Shown: in pieces, positions 53,833 to 62,774 of the stretch
How positions within the stretch are numbered: position 1 is the first letter of the stretch
How the letters are laid out: the number at the start of each line of letters is the position of its first letter
Source: Fischerella sp. PCC 9605
Lineage (GTDB): Bacteria > Cyanobacteriota > Cyanobacteriia > Cyanobacteriales > Nostocaceae
Direction: 5' to 3'
DNA: 64,000 bases
NCBI RefSeq assembly: GCF_000517105.1
Contig: NZ_KI912148.1
Span: 614,518-678,517, forward strand
Made by a program: the position numbers and the translations under genes
The notes under the pieces: model-generated
Databases searched by the model: none
Seen by the model: the letters and a program-made list of their open reading frames with translations, nothing else
What the model was told of the DNA's origin: nothing

Positions 53833-54561
53833 TTAATCAAGTGGCTTATTTTGCTGTTCTTTGCGCTTGTATTTCCGATGTAAAGCCAAACCAAAACTTC
53901 CTGCTGTTAATGAACCTAATATTGTCAAAGGTTCGGGGACAGATTTTGTTGTGTTGTAGTTAAAGTTATCCATCACAAAATGAGAACCTCTACCTTGATA
54001 CCCAGCAGGAGTACCGCTATTTAAAGAAGTAAACCTTAAAAAATCTATACCCAAGAAATTAAATTGAAATTCTTCAGGATCATTTGTATCTACAGTTACT
54101 TCTCTTGAGTACTTTAATTCCCCATCTAAGAAACCTTCTACTAGAATATCCAAATCATCATTCCAAGCTCCTGTTAAATAAACACTGTTGAAATTAAATG
54201 CACCACTATCAATACTTACAGCAGCTGGATTTGCAAAAGCATTGTAGGCTACATTTGAACCTGAAACTGTTCCATTTGCATATCCCGAAGGATTGTATTC
54301 ATAAGTCGAAGTATTAAGGTAATAAAAATTATGCCAATTCAATCCTGCGTAGCCATTATCGATTGCAATTTTAGATTCAGGCAAATCGTCAAAGCCAATA
54401 ACACCTGCCTGAGCCTGTCCTGCGCTAATCGTCGCCACTACAACAGCAGCAAGTGTCGCTACATTTGTAGCCTTTAGCAACTTTTTTCTCATCTGAAATT
54501 TATTCAATGCTGCCCTAGAATCAGCCTTGCCTAATTTTTTTCCGAGCTGAAATCCAGTCAT
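53833..54561 (-). CDS. PEP-CTERM surface protein next to the exosortase
   Basis: This 242-residue protein has an N-terminal signal region (basic MRKKLLKATNVATLAAVVVA, cleaved near QAQAGVIG) and a C-terminal PEP-CTERM tail: SVPEPLTILGSLTAGSFGLA followed by a basic HRKYKRK cluster. The mature domain is a beta-rich sequence with GFDDLP, GSNVAYNAFAN, and a FVMDNFNYN end, similar to jelly-roll domains of other PEP-CTERM proteins. It is the likely substrate of the cyanoexosortase encoded 59 nt downstream. A GGGGAG ribosome-binding site supports ATG 54561 over the GTG at 54570. Confidence 0.9.
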   Translation of the reverse strand: MTGFQLGKKLGKADSRAALNKFQMRKKLLKATNVATLAAVVVATISAGQAQAGVIGFDDLPESKIAIDNGYAGLNWHNFYYLNTSTYEYNPSGYANGTVSGSNVAYNAFANPAAVSIDSGAFNFNSVYLTGAWNDDLDILVEGFLDGELKYSREVTVDTNDPEEFQFNFLGIDFLRFTSLNSGTPAGYQGRGSHFVMDNFNYNTTKSVPEPLTILGSLTAGSFGLALHRKYKRKEQQNKPLD

Positions 54562-55339
54562 TGAACTCACTCCCCTAACGAATATAAAAATTGATGGTAG
54601 ATTCTCCCTGGAGTGAGATTTCGTTAAGTATCTCTGAGCAGTTGCACTTTAAAATTATAGCGACAGGAGATTTGTTTCCCTATCGCAGTGCCCCTGATAA
54701 TAAGGACTTATAAACATCATGGAAACCCAAACAATCGCATTAACTTTATAGCTCTTAGCGATGTTTTTAAATTTGATTTCCAAGAAGTTTAGTAATAAGC
54801 GATACTAATTTTATAGTAGAAATAAACGCCACCTACTAAATTTTACAAAAAATTCACACTCAAAAACGTTTGAATTTTGGTAAAAATCAAACTTTATAGG
54901 ACTTACATAAGATATTTTAGTTAAAGATTTTGTAAAGTTTAGGTAAAGTAAAATTAATAAGTTCAAACGGTATGTAAGTGTCTTTACGGTGACACTAATG
55001 AGTATAGTTGTACTGAGTCATTTTAGTTACCTATAGTGTCGTGTTTGTATATTGATGAAATCCCACCAATGATTGCGATCGCACTACTCTAAAGCAAAAG
55101 GATAAGGCATTTTCAGAATAAAAATGCCCAACAACATAACAGATCATTGCGCGGCGCGTACTCAATTGATTTTATAGCAGTATTATCACTATATATTACA
55201 AATATTAAAATATGGCAGTAAAACTACTAGTAGCAAATTTGCTAAAAAGTATAATAAGTGTAAGTTTAAGAACATGAGCAAAAAACGAGGGCATAGATTG
55301 CAACCCTCGTTTTTTTGTTTGGCACTCAACACCCAAGGC
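54562..55339. other. AT-rich upstream region of the exosortase operon
   Basis: These 778 bp contain no supported gene. They hold the promoter region for the PEP-CTERM operon on one side and, at 55281-55318, the terminator of the gene on the other. A HIP1 octamer-like GCGATCGC is near 55076. Any small RNA would have to lie between about 54600 and 55280, but no promoter could be fixed. Confidence 0.5.
55281..55318 (-). terminator. Bidirectional hairpin terminator
   Basis: AACGAGGG (55284-55291) pairs with CCCTCGTT (55304-55311) around a 12-nt loop, with A-run before and T-run after. On the minus strand it ends the gene at 55340-55864. On the plus strand it would end any transcript crossing the spacer. 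Confidence 0.88.
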
Positions 55340-55864
55340 TTATTTGTTACGACCACCTAACCACTTGGCCGCAGCAAGTCCTAAAATAGCTCCCACAATG
55401 GGATTGCTGAGAAACTTGATAATAGCTGGTTGTTCTGCCAGCACTTCTCGGAAAATGTCGGGGTGGTTGTGATAAGCAAAAGAGGCCAGTTTGCTGACAT
55501 CATCAGCACTCATGCGGTTGGGGTTGCGAGTAGAAAGACCAAGCTGTTGCTCTAAATGACGTTCGTCCAGTCCTCTTTGTTTGAAGTGTTTGAAAAAGGC
55601 ACGAGCTACATCATCCCGTTCATTTGGCTTAATATTAGTGATCGCCTTTTGTAGTTCCGGTTCCATTTGGCTGGGAGGAATGCGGTCTGGATGTAAAGAC
55701 CGTTCAAACATTTGGCGACGTTGATCCAACGTACTACGTTGAGCAAAATCATCAAAGTTTTGATACTGCTGTGATGGATCGCTAGGAACATCATCTAGCG
55801 ATTCAACATCCCCTTGAGCCAAATCTCTCATTATTTGGCGTTTGTACTCTTCACTGCTAGTCAC
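55340..55864 (-). CDS. Conserved cyanobacterial protein with C-terminal hydrophobic helix
   Basis: This 174-residue protein starts at GTG 55864 with AGGAG 9 nt upstream. The first 140 residues are polar and helical (QRRQMFERSLHPDRIPPSQM, DVARAFFKHFKQRGLDERHL). The last 20 (FLSNPIVGAILGLAAAKWLG) form a glycine-rich hydrophobic helix, probably a membrane anchor or membrane-contacting amphiphile. I know no functional annotation. Its own terminator is 20 nt downstream. It is separate from the exosortase operon. Confidence 0.72.
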   Translation of the reverse strand: MTSSEEYKRQIMRDLAQGDVESLDDVPSDPSQQYQNFDDFAQRSTLDQRRQMFERSLHPDRIPPSQMEPELQKAITNIKPNERDDVARAFFKHFKQRGLDERHLEQQLGLSTRNPNRMSADDVSKLASFAYHNHPDIFREVLAEQPAIIKFLSNPIVGAILGLAAAKWLGGRNK

Positions 55865-55945
55865 TGTACTAATCTCCTTTTCTTAATGTTGGTAGTTGGT
55901 CGTTACGATACCAAACACCAAACAACAAACAACAAACATCAATTC

Positions 55946-56383
55946 CTAGCTGTACTGAATTTGCCTGCTTTGGACATCATACCTAGCTGTCAAAATCAGT
56001 TGTTTGTCGGGTGCATATACCAAAACTGTTAAGTCTTGATTGGGGAAATTCTTGCGAAAACCTTCAACGAGGGATCTTGCTAAAGGACGTACTTCATTTG
56101 GACGAACTTGTGGGGAAATAACAACACCTAACTTGTTGTTATCGCGCACATAAGCATCTTTAACTAACCCTCGAGATGTTTGCACAACCCAGTCACCAAA
56201 AGTTTGTCCCGCAGCGGTATTTCCTCGCTCTAATTGTGAATAAGTTACATCCCGACCAACTCCTGGTGGAGGTGTAGTGCGGTCAACTTGAGAGACATTA
56301 CCGCCACAAGCAGTCGTAATCGTCAGGACTAAAATTAAAGCAAAAGTCGTCAAAATTTTGCGACTCTGCTGTAGCAGACTCAT
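55946..56383 (-). CDS. Putative lipoprotein
   Basis: This 145-residue protein has a lipoprotein signal peptide: SRKILTTFALILVLTITTACGG with the lipobox T-T-A-C, so Cys26 would be lipidated and the protein tethered outside the cytoplasm. The mature part (LERGNTAAGQTFGDWVVQT, VRDNNKLGVVISPQVRPNEV, LTVLVYAPDKQLILTARYD) looks like a small alpha/beta domain. No family is recognised. The spacing to the neighbours does not suggest an operon. Confidence 0.75.
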   Translation of the reverse strand: MSLLQQSRKILTTFALILVLTITTACGGNVSQVDRTTPPPGVGRDVTYSQLERGNTAAGQTFGDWVVQTSRGLVKDAYVRDNNKLGVVISPQVRPNEVRPLARSLVEGFRKNFPNQDLTVLVYAPDKQLILTARYDVQSRQIQYS

Positions 56384-56473
56384 TATTGTCGCCTCCTCGA
56401 AAACAGTGGTGAAGACTAAAATTCACTAAATTAGTAGATTTATGCCTTATTACCTACAAATTTGGCAGTAAAT

Positions 56474-56498
56474 AAAAAGTCCGCTGACGCGGACTTCT
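56474..56498 (-). terminator. Terminator of csbD
   Basis: Read on the minus strand, AAGTCCGCGTCAGCGGACTT followed by TTTATTTA forms an 8-bp stem with a 4-nt loop and a T-run. It follows csbD by about 100 nt. Confidence 0.8.
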
Positions 56499-56604
56499 CA
56501 GAAACCGCGCGAAAAAAAGCGCGTTAATTATAGTTCGGGTAGTTTTTCACTAAAGTAGAATGCACCCGGAATCATTTTGTTGATACGCAGCTAAAAATGT
56601 AGTT

Positions 56605-56787
56605 CTAGTCAAGCTTTTTCTTGACGTTATCTTTCACGTCTTCAACACCGTGACGTACTTCACTTTCTGCTTGTTTTGCTTTTCCTTCTGCTTTATCTTG
56701 TGGGTCGCCAGTAACGTTTCCCCATGCTTCTTGAGCTTTACCTTCTACATTTTTACCTGTAGCTTTTGCTCTATCTTCTAAGCTCAT
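56605..56787 (-). CDS. CsbD-like stress protein
   Basis: This 60-residue protein of the CsbD family has the typical pattern RAKATGKNVEGKAQEAWGNV, DPQDKAEGKAKQAES and a C-terminal EDVKDNVKKKLD. Members are small, very hydrophilic, abundant under stress or stationary phase and have no known activity. An AGGAGT ribosome-binding site lies upstream (TACTCC in the plus strand, about 56792). Confidence 0.93.
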   Translation of the reverse strand: MSLEDRAKATGKNVEGKAQEAWGNVTGDPQDKAEGKAKQAESEVRHGVEDVKDNVKKKLD

Positions 56788-57343
56788 TTTGGTACTCCTT
56801 ATTTCATAATATAAACATCAAGAATTGACAATCAATCTTGAATGTTTTTGTGTTTATATTTACAAGTTAACCTATGTTTTTTGCTATCTACTTCTTCCGC
56901 TAGGTATATTAATTACTATGCTCAAAGAGAGATAAAAATAGAGAATAAGGAATAGGTAATAGGGAATAGTTAGTAGGGGTTGGTTTTAAGAAATATCCTG
57001 TCTTTCAGGCACACAAATACACGACTAAATTCACCCTTTCAGTAGTTATAGGAATCCGGTTTGATGATTGAAAAAATCTAAGTACACGTAGGGTGTGCGA
57101 TCGGCGAGAGTACGGCACCAAAAACATAGAATGGTGCGTTAGCCTTTGACGTAACGCAACGGCAATAAAGGGGGAGGAAAATCCACACCCCTTTTTGCCT
57201 CCCCTACGTATCTTTTCAAAAATAAAATACTAGTCCTATAGCATTAAATCACCAACAATCAAAAATCAACAAAATTATCCAATAAATAAACCCGGTTTGC
57301 TTGAGAAACCGGGTTAATAAATTTACGGGTATTATGGTTTTAT
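56788..57343. other. Spacer with mixed repeats and a terminator
   Basis: These 556 bp hold heptamer-like GGAATAGGTAATAGGGAATAG (56950-56970), a GTGCG-repeat segment at about 57090-57170 (GGTGTGCG and GGTGCGTTAGCCTTTGACGT with partner AACGCA) and the terminator at 57288-57320. No gene is supported. Confidence 0.6.
57288..57320 (-). terminator. Terminator of the repeat-protein gene
   Basis: AACCCGGTTT and AAACCGGGTT pair over 10 bp around a 7-nt loop (57289-57315). The minus strand then reads ATTTATTGG. It lies 24 nt after the stop codon of the gene at 57344-57823. Confidence 0.8.
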
Positions 57344-57823
57344 CTAATCAAGAAAACCCATCATAGATTCAGAATCATCAATTATATTTGATGCTACTGG
57401 ACGGTTGCCCATCACAGAGTAAGTTTCAGAAATTACCAGGGAACTGGAAGCAATAGGACGAATTCCAGATAAGTTAATAGTATCAACTACATGCACTGTG
57501 TTTGCGGTGATGGGACGTATACCCATGATGTTCATGGTTTCTACAACTTGCAAACTACTGGTGCTAATCGGACGTACACCAGAAATTGAAACTGTTTCAG
57601 CAACTTGCAAGTCGCTAGCAGCGATGGGACGCACTCCAGAAATAGCAAGTGTATCGCTGACTTCTAACTTGTTTGATGATTCTAGCTGCACTGGCATATT
57701 ATTTGCTTGATCTGTATTTGAGTTTTGACTTTGGTTGTTTTCGACTTCCACAGTAGTTTCCCCCTTTAATTTGGCACGCTTTTGGCGAGGACTAACTCCT
57801 TTACCATTGCTGCTGACAGTCAT
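57344..57823 (-). CDS. Protein built of five 20-residue SGxRPI repeats
   Basis: This 159-residue protein has a basic N-terminal region (PRQKRAKLKGETT), a Gln/Asn-rich linker and, from about residue 50, five tandem units of about 20 residues. The consensus is LxVxETxxISGxRPIxxSS: KLEVSDTLAISGVRPIAASD, LQVAETVSISGVRPISTSS, LQVVETMNIMGIRPITANT, VHVVDTINLSGIRPIASSS and LVISETYSVMGNRPVASNI. An acidic end (DDSESMMGFLD) closes it. No signal peptide or membrane helix is seen. The regular beta-turn-beta pattern suggests a solenoid or filament. I know no assigned function. It is monocistronic. Confidence 0.8.
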   Translation of the reverse strand: MTVSSNGKGVSPRQKRAKLKGETTVEVENNQSQNSNTDQANNMPVQLESSNKLEVSDTLAISGVRPIAASDLQVAETVSISGVRPISTSSLQVVETMNIMGIRPITANTVHVVDTINLSGIRPIASSSLVISETYSVMGNRPVASNIIDDSESMMGFLD

Positions 57824-58092
57824 AACCCAGCACCTCTAGATTGTTAAGTGATTTTTAGAATATTTCTGAGAAGTGAAATTTTTCTTATATATCAAAGTTT
57901 AACTTTAAAAATTATTGTATATGTATATGTTTATTTAAACTCTACACATAAGTAAAAATAAACATCAAATAGTGTAAAGATTGTTTAAGAAAGATTGCAA
58001 AAATTGCCTAAACAAGATAAACACTCGGTGTCTACTTTGTTCTAAGCGTACATTCGCTACTATTAAGATAGGTTACTTACAGCAAAACTTGT

Positions 58093-60090
58093 ATGACAGA
58101 ATTTTGTCTTCAAGCACCCTTCAGTCCAACAGGCGATCAGCCACAAGCGATCACACAATTAGTTGCTAGTATCCAAGCTGGCAACCGTTATCAAACATTA
58201 CTAGGAGCGACGGGAACTGGGAAGACATTTACAATAGCATCAGCGATCGAGAAAATTGGCAAACCTACGCTGGTGCTAGCCCACAACAAAACTCTCGCTG
58301 CACAGCTTTGTAATGAGTTACGAGAGTTCTTTTCTAACAATGCTGTAGAGTATTTTGTTAGTTACTACGATTACTATCAGCCAGAAGCGTATATTCCTGT
58401 CACCGATACATATATTGAAAAAACTGCTTCCATTAACGATGAAATAGATATGTTGCGGCACTCAGCGACGCGATCGCTATTTGAACGCCGTGATGTTATT
58501 GTAGTTGCATCGATTAGCTGTATCTACGGTTTGGGAATTCCCGCAGAATACCTTAAAGCTGCGATTCCCTTCCAGGTAGGAATGGAAGTTAATCAACGGC
58601 AAATTTTACGAGATTTAGCATCAGTACAATACAGCCGTAACGATCTAGAAATAGGCCGGGGACGTTTTCGCGTCCGGGGTGATGTGCTAGAAATTGGGCC
58701 AGCCTACGAAGACCGCATTATCCGCATCGAGTTCTTTGGTGATGAAATTGACGCGATTCGTTACGTCGATCCGGTGACGGGTGAAATACTCCAGAGTTTG
58801 CAAGCAGTGAACCTCTATCCCGCACGTCACTTTGTTACCCCAGAAGAAAGGTTAGAGGAAGCTTGTGATGCGATCGCCCAAGAATTAAAAGAGCGCAAAG
58901 CTGAATTAGAATCAGCAGGGAAATTACTAGAAGCGCAACGAATAGATCAGCGTACGCGCTACGACTTGGAAATGCTGCGCGAAGTGGGTTACTGCAACGG
59001 CGTCGAAAACTATTCCCGCCACCTAGCCGGAAGGCAAGCCGGAGAACCACCAGAATGTTTAATTGATTATTTTCCTAAAGATTGGCTGTTAGTAATTGAT
59101 GAATCTCACGTCACCGTGCCGCAAATTCGTGGTATGTACAACGGCGATCAAGCTAGAAAAAAAGTTTTAATTGAGCATGGTTTTCGCTTACCTAGCGCCG
59201 CTGATAACCGCCCTTTGAAAGCAGAAGAATTTTGGGCAAAGGTAAACCAGTGTATTTTTGTTTCTGCCACTCCAGGAGATTGGGAATTAGAAGTTTCCGA
59301 AGGTCATGTAGCTGAACAAATTATTCGACCAACTGGTGTACTTGATCCAGAAATTATCGTCCGTTCTACAGAAGGGCAAATTGATGATTTGTTAGGTGAA
59401 ATTAAAGATAGAGTAGACCGCCACGAACGGGTGTTAATTACCACATTAACTAAACGCATGGCGGAAGATTTAACTGAGTATCTCCAAGAAAATGGAATTA
59501 GAGTTAGGTATTTGCATTCGGAGATTAATTCCATTGAACGGATAGAAATTATTCAGAACTTGCGCGATGCTAACTTTGATGTTTTGGTTGGCGTGAACTT
59601 GTTACGGGAAGGTTTAGATTTACCAGAAGTTTCTTTGGTAGCAATTTTAGATGCAGATAAAGAGGGTTTCTTGCGTGCGGAACGTTCCTTAATTCAAACT
59701 ATCGGAAGAGCAGCGCGTCACGTCCGAGGACAAGCAATTATGTATGCCGATAACCTCACCGATAGCATGATTAAAGCCATTGAAGAAACCGAACGCCGTC
59801 GTGGTATTCAATTGGCATACAACCGCATGCATGGAATTACACCCCAGCCGATAGTTAAAAAATCAAGTAACGCGATTTTGTCTTTTTTGGAAGTATCACG
59901 AAGGTTGAATGCTCAAGAGTTAGAAACAGTCGATCAACATATAGATGAGTTGCCGTTAGAAAATATTCCAGAATTGATTACTCAATTAGAAGCGCAGATG
60001 AAAGAAGCGGCGAAAAAATTGGAATTTGAAGAAGCGGCGAAGTTACGGGATAAGATAAAGCATCTGCGGGATAAGTTGGTGGGACGCTAG
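58093..60090 (+). CDS. uvrB: Excinuclease ABC subunit B
   Basis: UvrB is the helicase-like damage-verification subunit of nucleotide excision repair. The 665-residue protein has Walker [15 protein letters not shown], the beta-hairpin region [18 protein letters not shown], the helicase motifs ([72 protein letters not shown]) and the C-terminal UVR motif [20 protein letters not shown] that binds UvrC. All are intact. The 270-bp upstream spacer is AT-rich. UvrA and UvrC are not in the window. Confidence 0.97.
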   Translation: MTEFCLQAPFSPTGDQPQAITQLVASIQAGNRYQTLLGATGTGKTFTIASAIEKIGKPTLVLAHNKTLAAQLCNELREFFSNNAVEYFVSYYDYYQPEAYIPVTDTYIEKTASINDEIDMLRHSATRSLFERRDVIVVASISCIYGLGIPAEYLKAAIPFQVGMEVNQRQILRDLASVQYSRNDLEIGRGRFRVRGDVLEIGPAYEDRIIRIEFFGDEIDAIRYVDPVTGEILQSLQAVNLYPARHFVTPEERLEEACDAIAQELKERKAELESAGKLLEAQRIDQRTRYDLEMLREVGYCNGVENYSRHLAGRQAGEPPECLIDYFPKDWLLVIDESHVTVPQIRGMYNGDQARKKVLIEHGFRLPSAADNRPLKAEEFWAKVNQCIFVSATPGDWELEVSEGHVAEQIIRPTGVLDPEIIVRSTEGQIDDLLGEIKDRVDRHERVLITTLTKRMAEDLTEYLQENGIRVRYLHSEINSIERIEIIQNLRDANFDVLVGVNLLREGLDLPEVSLVAILDADKEGFLRAERSLIQTIGRAARHVRGQAIMYADNLTDSMIKAIEETERRRGIQLAYNRMHGITPQPIVKKSSNAILSFLEVSRRLNAQELETVDQHIDELPLENIPELITQLEAQMKEAAKKLEFEEAAKLRDKIKHLRDKLVGR

Positions 60091-60103
60091 ATAGATACTG
60101 TTG

Positions 60104-60133
60104 TAGAGACGCAATTGATCGCGTCTCTTTTTA
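60104..60133 (+). terminator. Terminator of uvrB, built from the TGTAGAGACG repeat
   Basis: GAGACGC (60106-60112) pairs with GCGTCTC (60121-60127) around an 8-nt loop, then TTTTT. The flank TTGTAGAGACGC is the same as the palindrome in metH, cobL and the 50278 spacer; here it appears to serve as a terminator. Confidence 0.8.
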
Positions 60134-60253
60134 GTTCATAGCCTAAAATAGGCGATCGCATTCAAGCTGCACTTTGGAATAAAATTTGCTTGACTAGCAA
60201 CAAAGTTTATATGTTTTTTACTCTGAGTAAAGATTTAAATCACCACCAGTAAA

Positions 60254-61585
60254 ATGCAATCTGAATTCAACTTTTTCCAAAATTGGTATCCTATCTCACC
60301 AATAGAAGACCTTGACCCAAAACGACCAACACCAGCAACCCTTTTAGGACTCCGCTTAGTCATCTGGAAGCCTAAATATTCTGAAACTTACCGAGTATTT
60401 TTAGACCAATGTCCGCATCGACTTGCGCCTTTAAGTGAAGGGCGCATTGATGACAAAACGGGCAATTTGATGTGTAGCTATCACGGTTGGCAGTTTGATG
60501 AGCAAGGAATTTGTACTCACATTCCGCAAGCAGAAAATCCTGAACTTGTAAGTAAGAATCAAGAAAACCTATGTGCAGTAACATTACCAGTTCGTCAGGA
60601 ACAGGATTTACTTTGGGTTTGGCTTGATGCTAAATCAGGTGATGTGGCTGCGACTACACCCTTACCTCTGTCACCACAACTAGATGCAAGCAAAGGTTTT
60701 GTTTGGTCTTCTTTTGTACGCGACTTAGAATATGACTGGCAAACCTTGATTGAGAATGTAGCAGATCCCAGTCATGTTCCTTTTGCTCATCATGGGGTAC
60801 AGGGCGATCGCCAAAAAGCAAAACCAATCCCGATCAAAATTGTGCAATCAACACCAAACTTGATTGAAGCAACTACTTCTAGGCGCTTTCAAACAACAAT
60901 CACTTTTGAACCGCCTTGTCGCTTGGAGTATGCTATGAGTCTTGGCGATTTTGGAAGACAGTTTGGACTTATCACCTACTGCATGCCAGTTTGTCCAGGT
61001 AAATCTAGGATTGTAGCTCTGTTTACTCGTAACTTTGCCAAAACATTCCATCATCTTACACCCCGTTGGTGGGAACACATAAGCGAGCGCAATGCGGTTA
61101 TCGATGGAGATATGATTCTTTTACAGCAGCAAGAGTATTTTCTCCAACAGAGAAAAACTGCTGAAAGCTGGAAAACTGCCTATAAGCTACCTACCAGTGC
61201 AGACAGGTTAGTAATAGAGTTTAGAAATTGGTTTGATAAGTATTGTCACGGACAGTTACCGTGGAGTGAAGTTGGCATAAGTGTTCCAGAATTCCGCGAT
61301 ATCAATAATAATCGCGAACAAATCTTGGATCGCTACAAACAACACACCCAGTATTGTAGTAGCTGTCGAGGTGCGCTAAAGGTTGTGCAACGCTTACAAG
61401 TGGTACTTTTGGCATACTTTGCAATTACTGTTTGTGGAGTTGCTATCCTTCCTGATGCACTTCGAGTCAAACTTGGTTTACCTTTGATTTTAACAGCACT
61501 ATTAGGTCTAGCAGCTTACGCTTGGCTGAAATTCTGGCTTAGTCCTAAATTTTACTTTGTGGACTACGTGCATGCGGATAAATAG
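60254..61585 (+). CDS. Rieske [2Fe-2S] oxygenase, pheophorbide a oxygenase type
   Basis: This 443-residue Rieske non-haem iron oxygenase has the Rieske ligands CPHRLAPL and CSYHGWQFD (about 54-84), then the mononuclear iron motif ENVADPSHVPFAHHG (about 171-185). It has the C-terminal CxxC (QYCSSC, about 369-374) and two hydrophobic helices that mark the PaO/Tic55/chlorophyllide a oxygenase group. These enzymes oxidise chlorophyll breakdown products or related substrates at membranes. Exact substrate is unknown. It stands alone. The length and all ligands are normal. Confidence 0.92.
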   Translation: MQSEFNFFQNWYPISPIEDLDPKRPTPATLLGLRLVIWKPKYSETYRVFLDQCPHRLAPLSEGRIDDKTGNLMCSYHGWQFDEQGICTHIPQAENPELVSKNQENLCAVTLPVRQEQDLLWVWLDAKSGDVAATTPLPLSPQLDASKGFVWSSFVRDLEYDWQTLIENVADPSHVPFAHHGVQGDRQKAKPIPIKIVQSTPNLIEATTSRRFQTTITFEPPCRLEYAMSLGDFGRQFGLITYCMPVCPGKSRIVALFTRNFAKTFHHLTPRWWEHISERNAVIDGDMILLQQQEYFLQQRKTAESWKTAYKLPTSADRLVIEFRNWFDKYCHGQLPWSEVGISVPEFRDINNNREQILDRYKQHTQYCSSCRGALKVVQRLQVVLLAYFAITVCGVAILPDALRVKLGLPLILTALLGLAAYAWLKFWLSPKFYFVDYVHADK

Positions 61586-61656
61586 ATATAAAAAGTTCGT
61601 AGTAAGCACTTAAGTGCTTACTACAAACCTCAAATATAATTGCTTAATCGCAACTA

Positions 61657-62652
61657 TCAACAAACAACTGGAAACTCTCCCAGCATTTTGACTTCTGGTT
61701 CTAGTAAAATTGACCAGCGGTCTTGTACTTGGTATTGAACGTGACGGATCAAATTAAAAATATCCCAAGAACTAGCACCACCACAATTGACAATAAAATT
61801 AGCATGGCGTTGTGCTACTTGCGCGTTACCAATTTGGAAGCCTTTGAGACCGGTTTGTTCAATTAACCAACCTGCGGCGTAAGGTTTGGGATTGCGAAAG
61901 ACACTGCCACAACTGGGTTTGTCGTAAGGTTGCGTTGTTAGTCGGTGCAGTTTGTGTTGTTTGGTGTTTGCGATTACTTGTGCCGGATCTGCTCCTGGTT
62001 GCAGTTGAAAAGTTGCTTGGGTAACTATGCGATCGCTTCCTTGGAGAATGGAAGTGCGATAGCTGTAACCGAATTGTTCACGAGTGAGGGTTTCTAGTGT
62101 ACCGTCGGGTGAAAGTACTTGAGCACTAACTAAGATATCTGCAATGCAGCTGTCGTGTGCTCCTGCATTCATCACTACAGCACCACCGACGGTTCCGGGT
62201 ATACCCACAGCCCATTCTAAACCTTGCCAACCCCGCTCTGCTGCCTCCAGCGCCAATCCAGGAATTGGTTCTCCAGCAGCAACGGTCAACAGACCTGTTT
62301 CCTGGTTAAAGTGAGTTCGACGGAGATGGCGGGTAGCGATGACTAAGCCCGGTATACCGCAATCGCTGACTAACAAGTTAGAACCTGCTCCTAGTATTGT
62401 TATTGGTAAACCTTGTTCTTTTGCATACCTGACACTAGCATGCATTGCTTCTATGTTTCGTGGAGCAATATACCATTCTGCTGGTCCTCCCACTCTGTAG
62501 GAAGTATATGCTGACAGATAAACTTGCGATCTAATCGCGCAATCGGTACCAGGTAAGCGAATTTCCTTGTTTTCGGAATAAGTCGATTGTTTTTTACTTG
62601 CAGTCAAGCCAGAGTTTGTGCAGACATTTACAGCTGCCTGGGAAATTTTCAT
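61657..62652 (-). CDS. murB: UDP-N-acetylenolpyruvoylglucosamine reductase
   Basis: MurB reduces the enolpyruvyl group to make UDP-MurNAc in peptidoglycan synthesis and uses FAD. The 331-residue protein (ATG 62652) has an N-terminal tail of about 40 residues, the FAD-binding [33 protein letters not shown], the [20 protein letters not shown] loop and the catalytic-Ser region [11 protein letters not shown], with the general acid Glu in EPEVKMLG. It is type I-like with the extra YGYSYR-type segment ([10 protein letters not shown]). It follows murC on the same strand. Confidence 0.95.
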   Translation of the reverse strand: MKISQAAVNVCTNSGLTASKKQSTYSENKEIRLPGTDCAIRSQVYLSAYTSYRVGGPAEWYIAPRNIEAMHASVRYAKEQGLPITILGAGSNLLVSDCGIPGLVIATRHLRRTHFNQETGLLTVAAGEPIPGLALEAAERGWQGLEWAVGIPGTVGGAVVMNAGAHDSCIADILVSAQVLSPDGTLETLTREQFGYSYRTSILQGSDRIVTQATFQLQPGADPAQVIANTKQHKLHRLTTQPYDKPSCGSVFRNPKPYAAGWLIEQTGLKGFQIGNAQVAQRHANFIVNCGGASSWDIFNLIRHVQYQVQDRWSILLEPEVKMLGEFPVVC

Positions 62653-62774
62653 ATTTACCAAAATTTTAGTTTAATTTTGATGTTTATTCACCGTAGAAAT
62701 ACGGTAATAATTTGAGGCAATGGAAGCATTGCGAGACTAACGTCAATGCCATTAAAAACACTTCCTTCATGACT

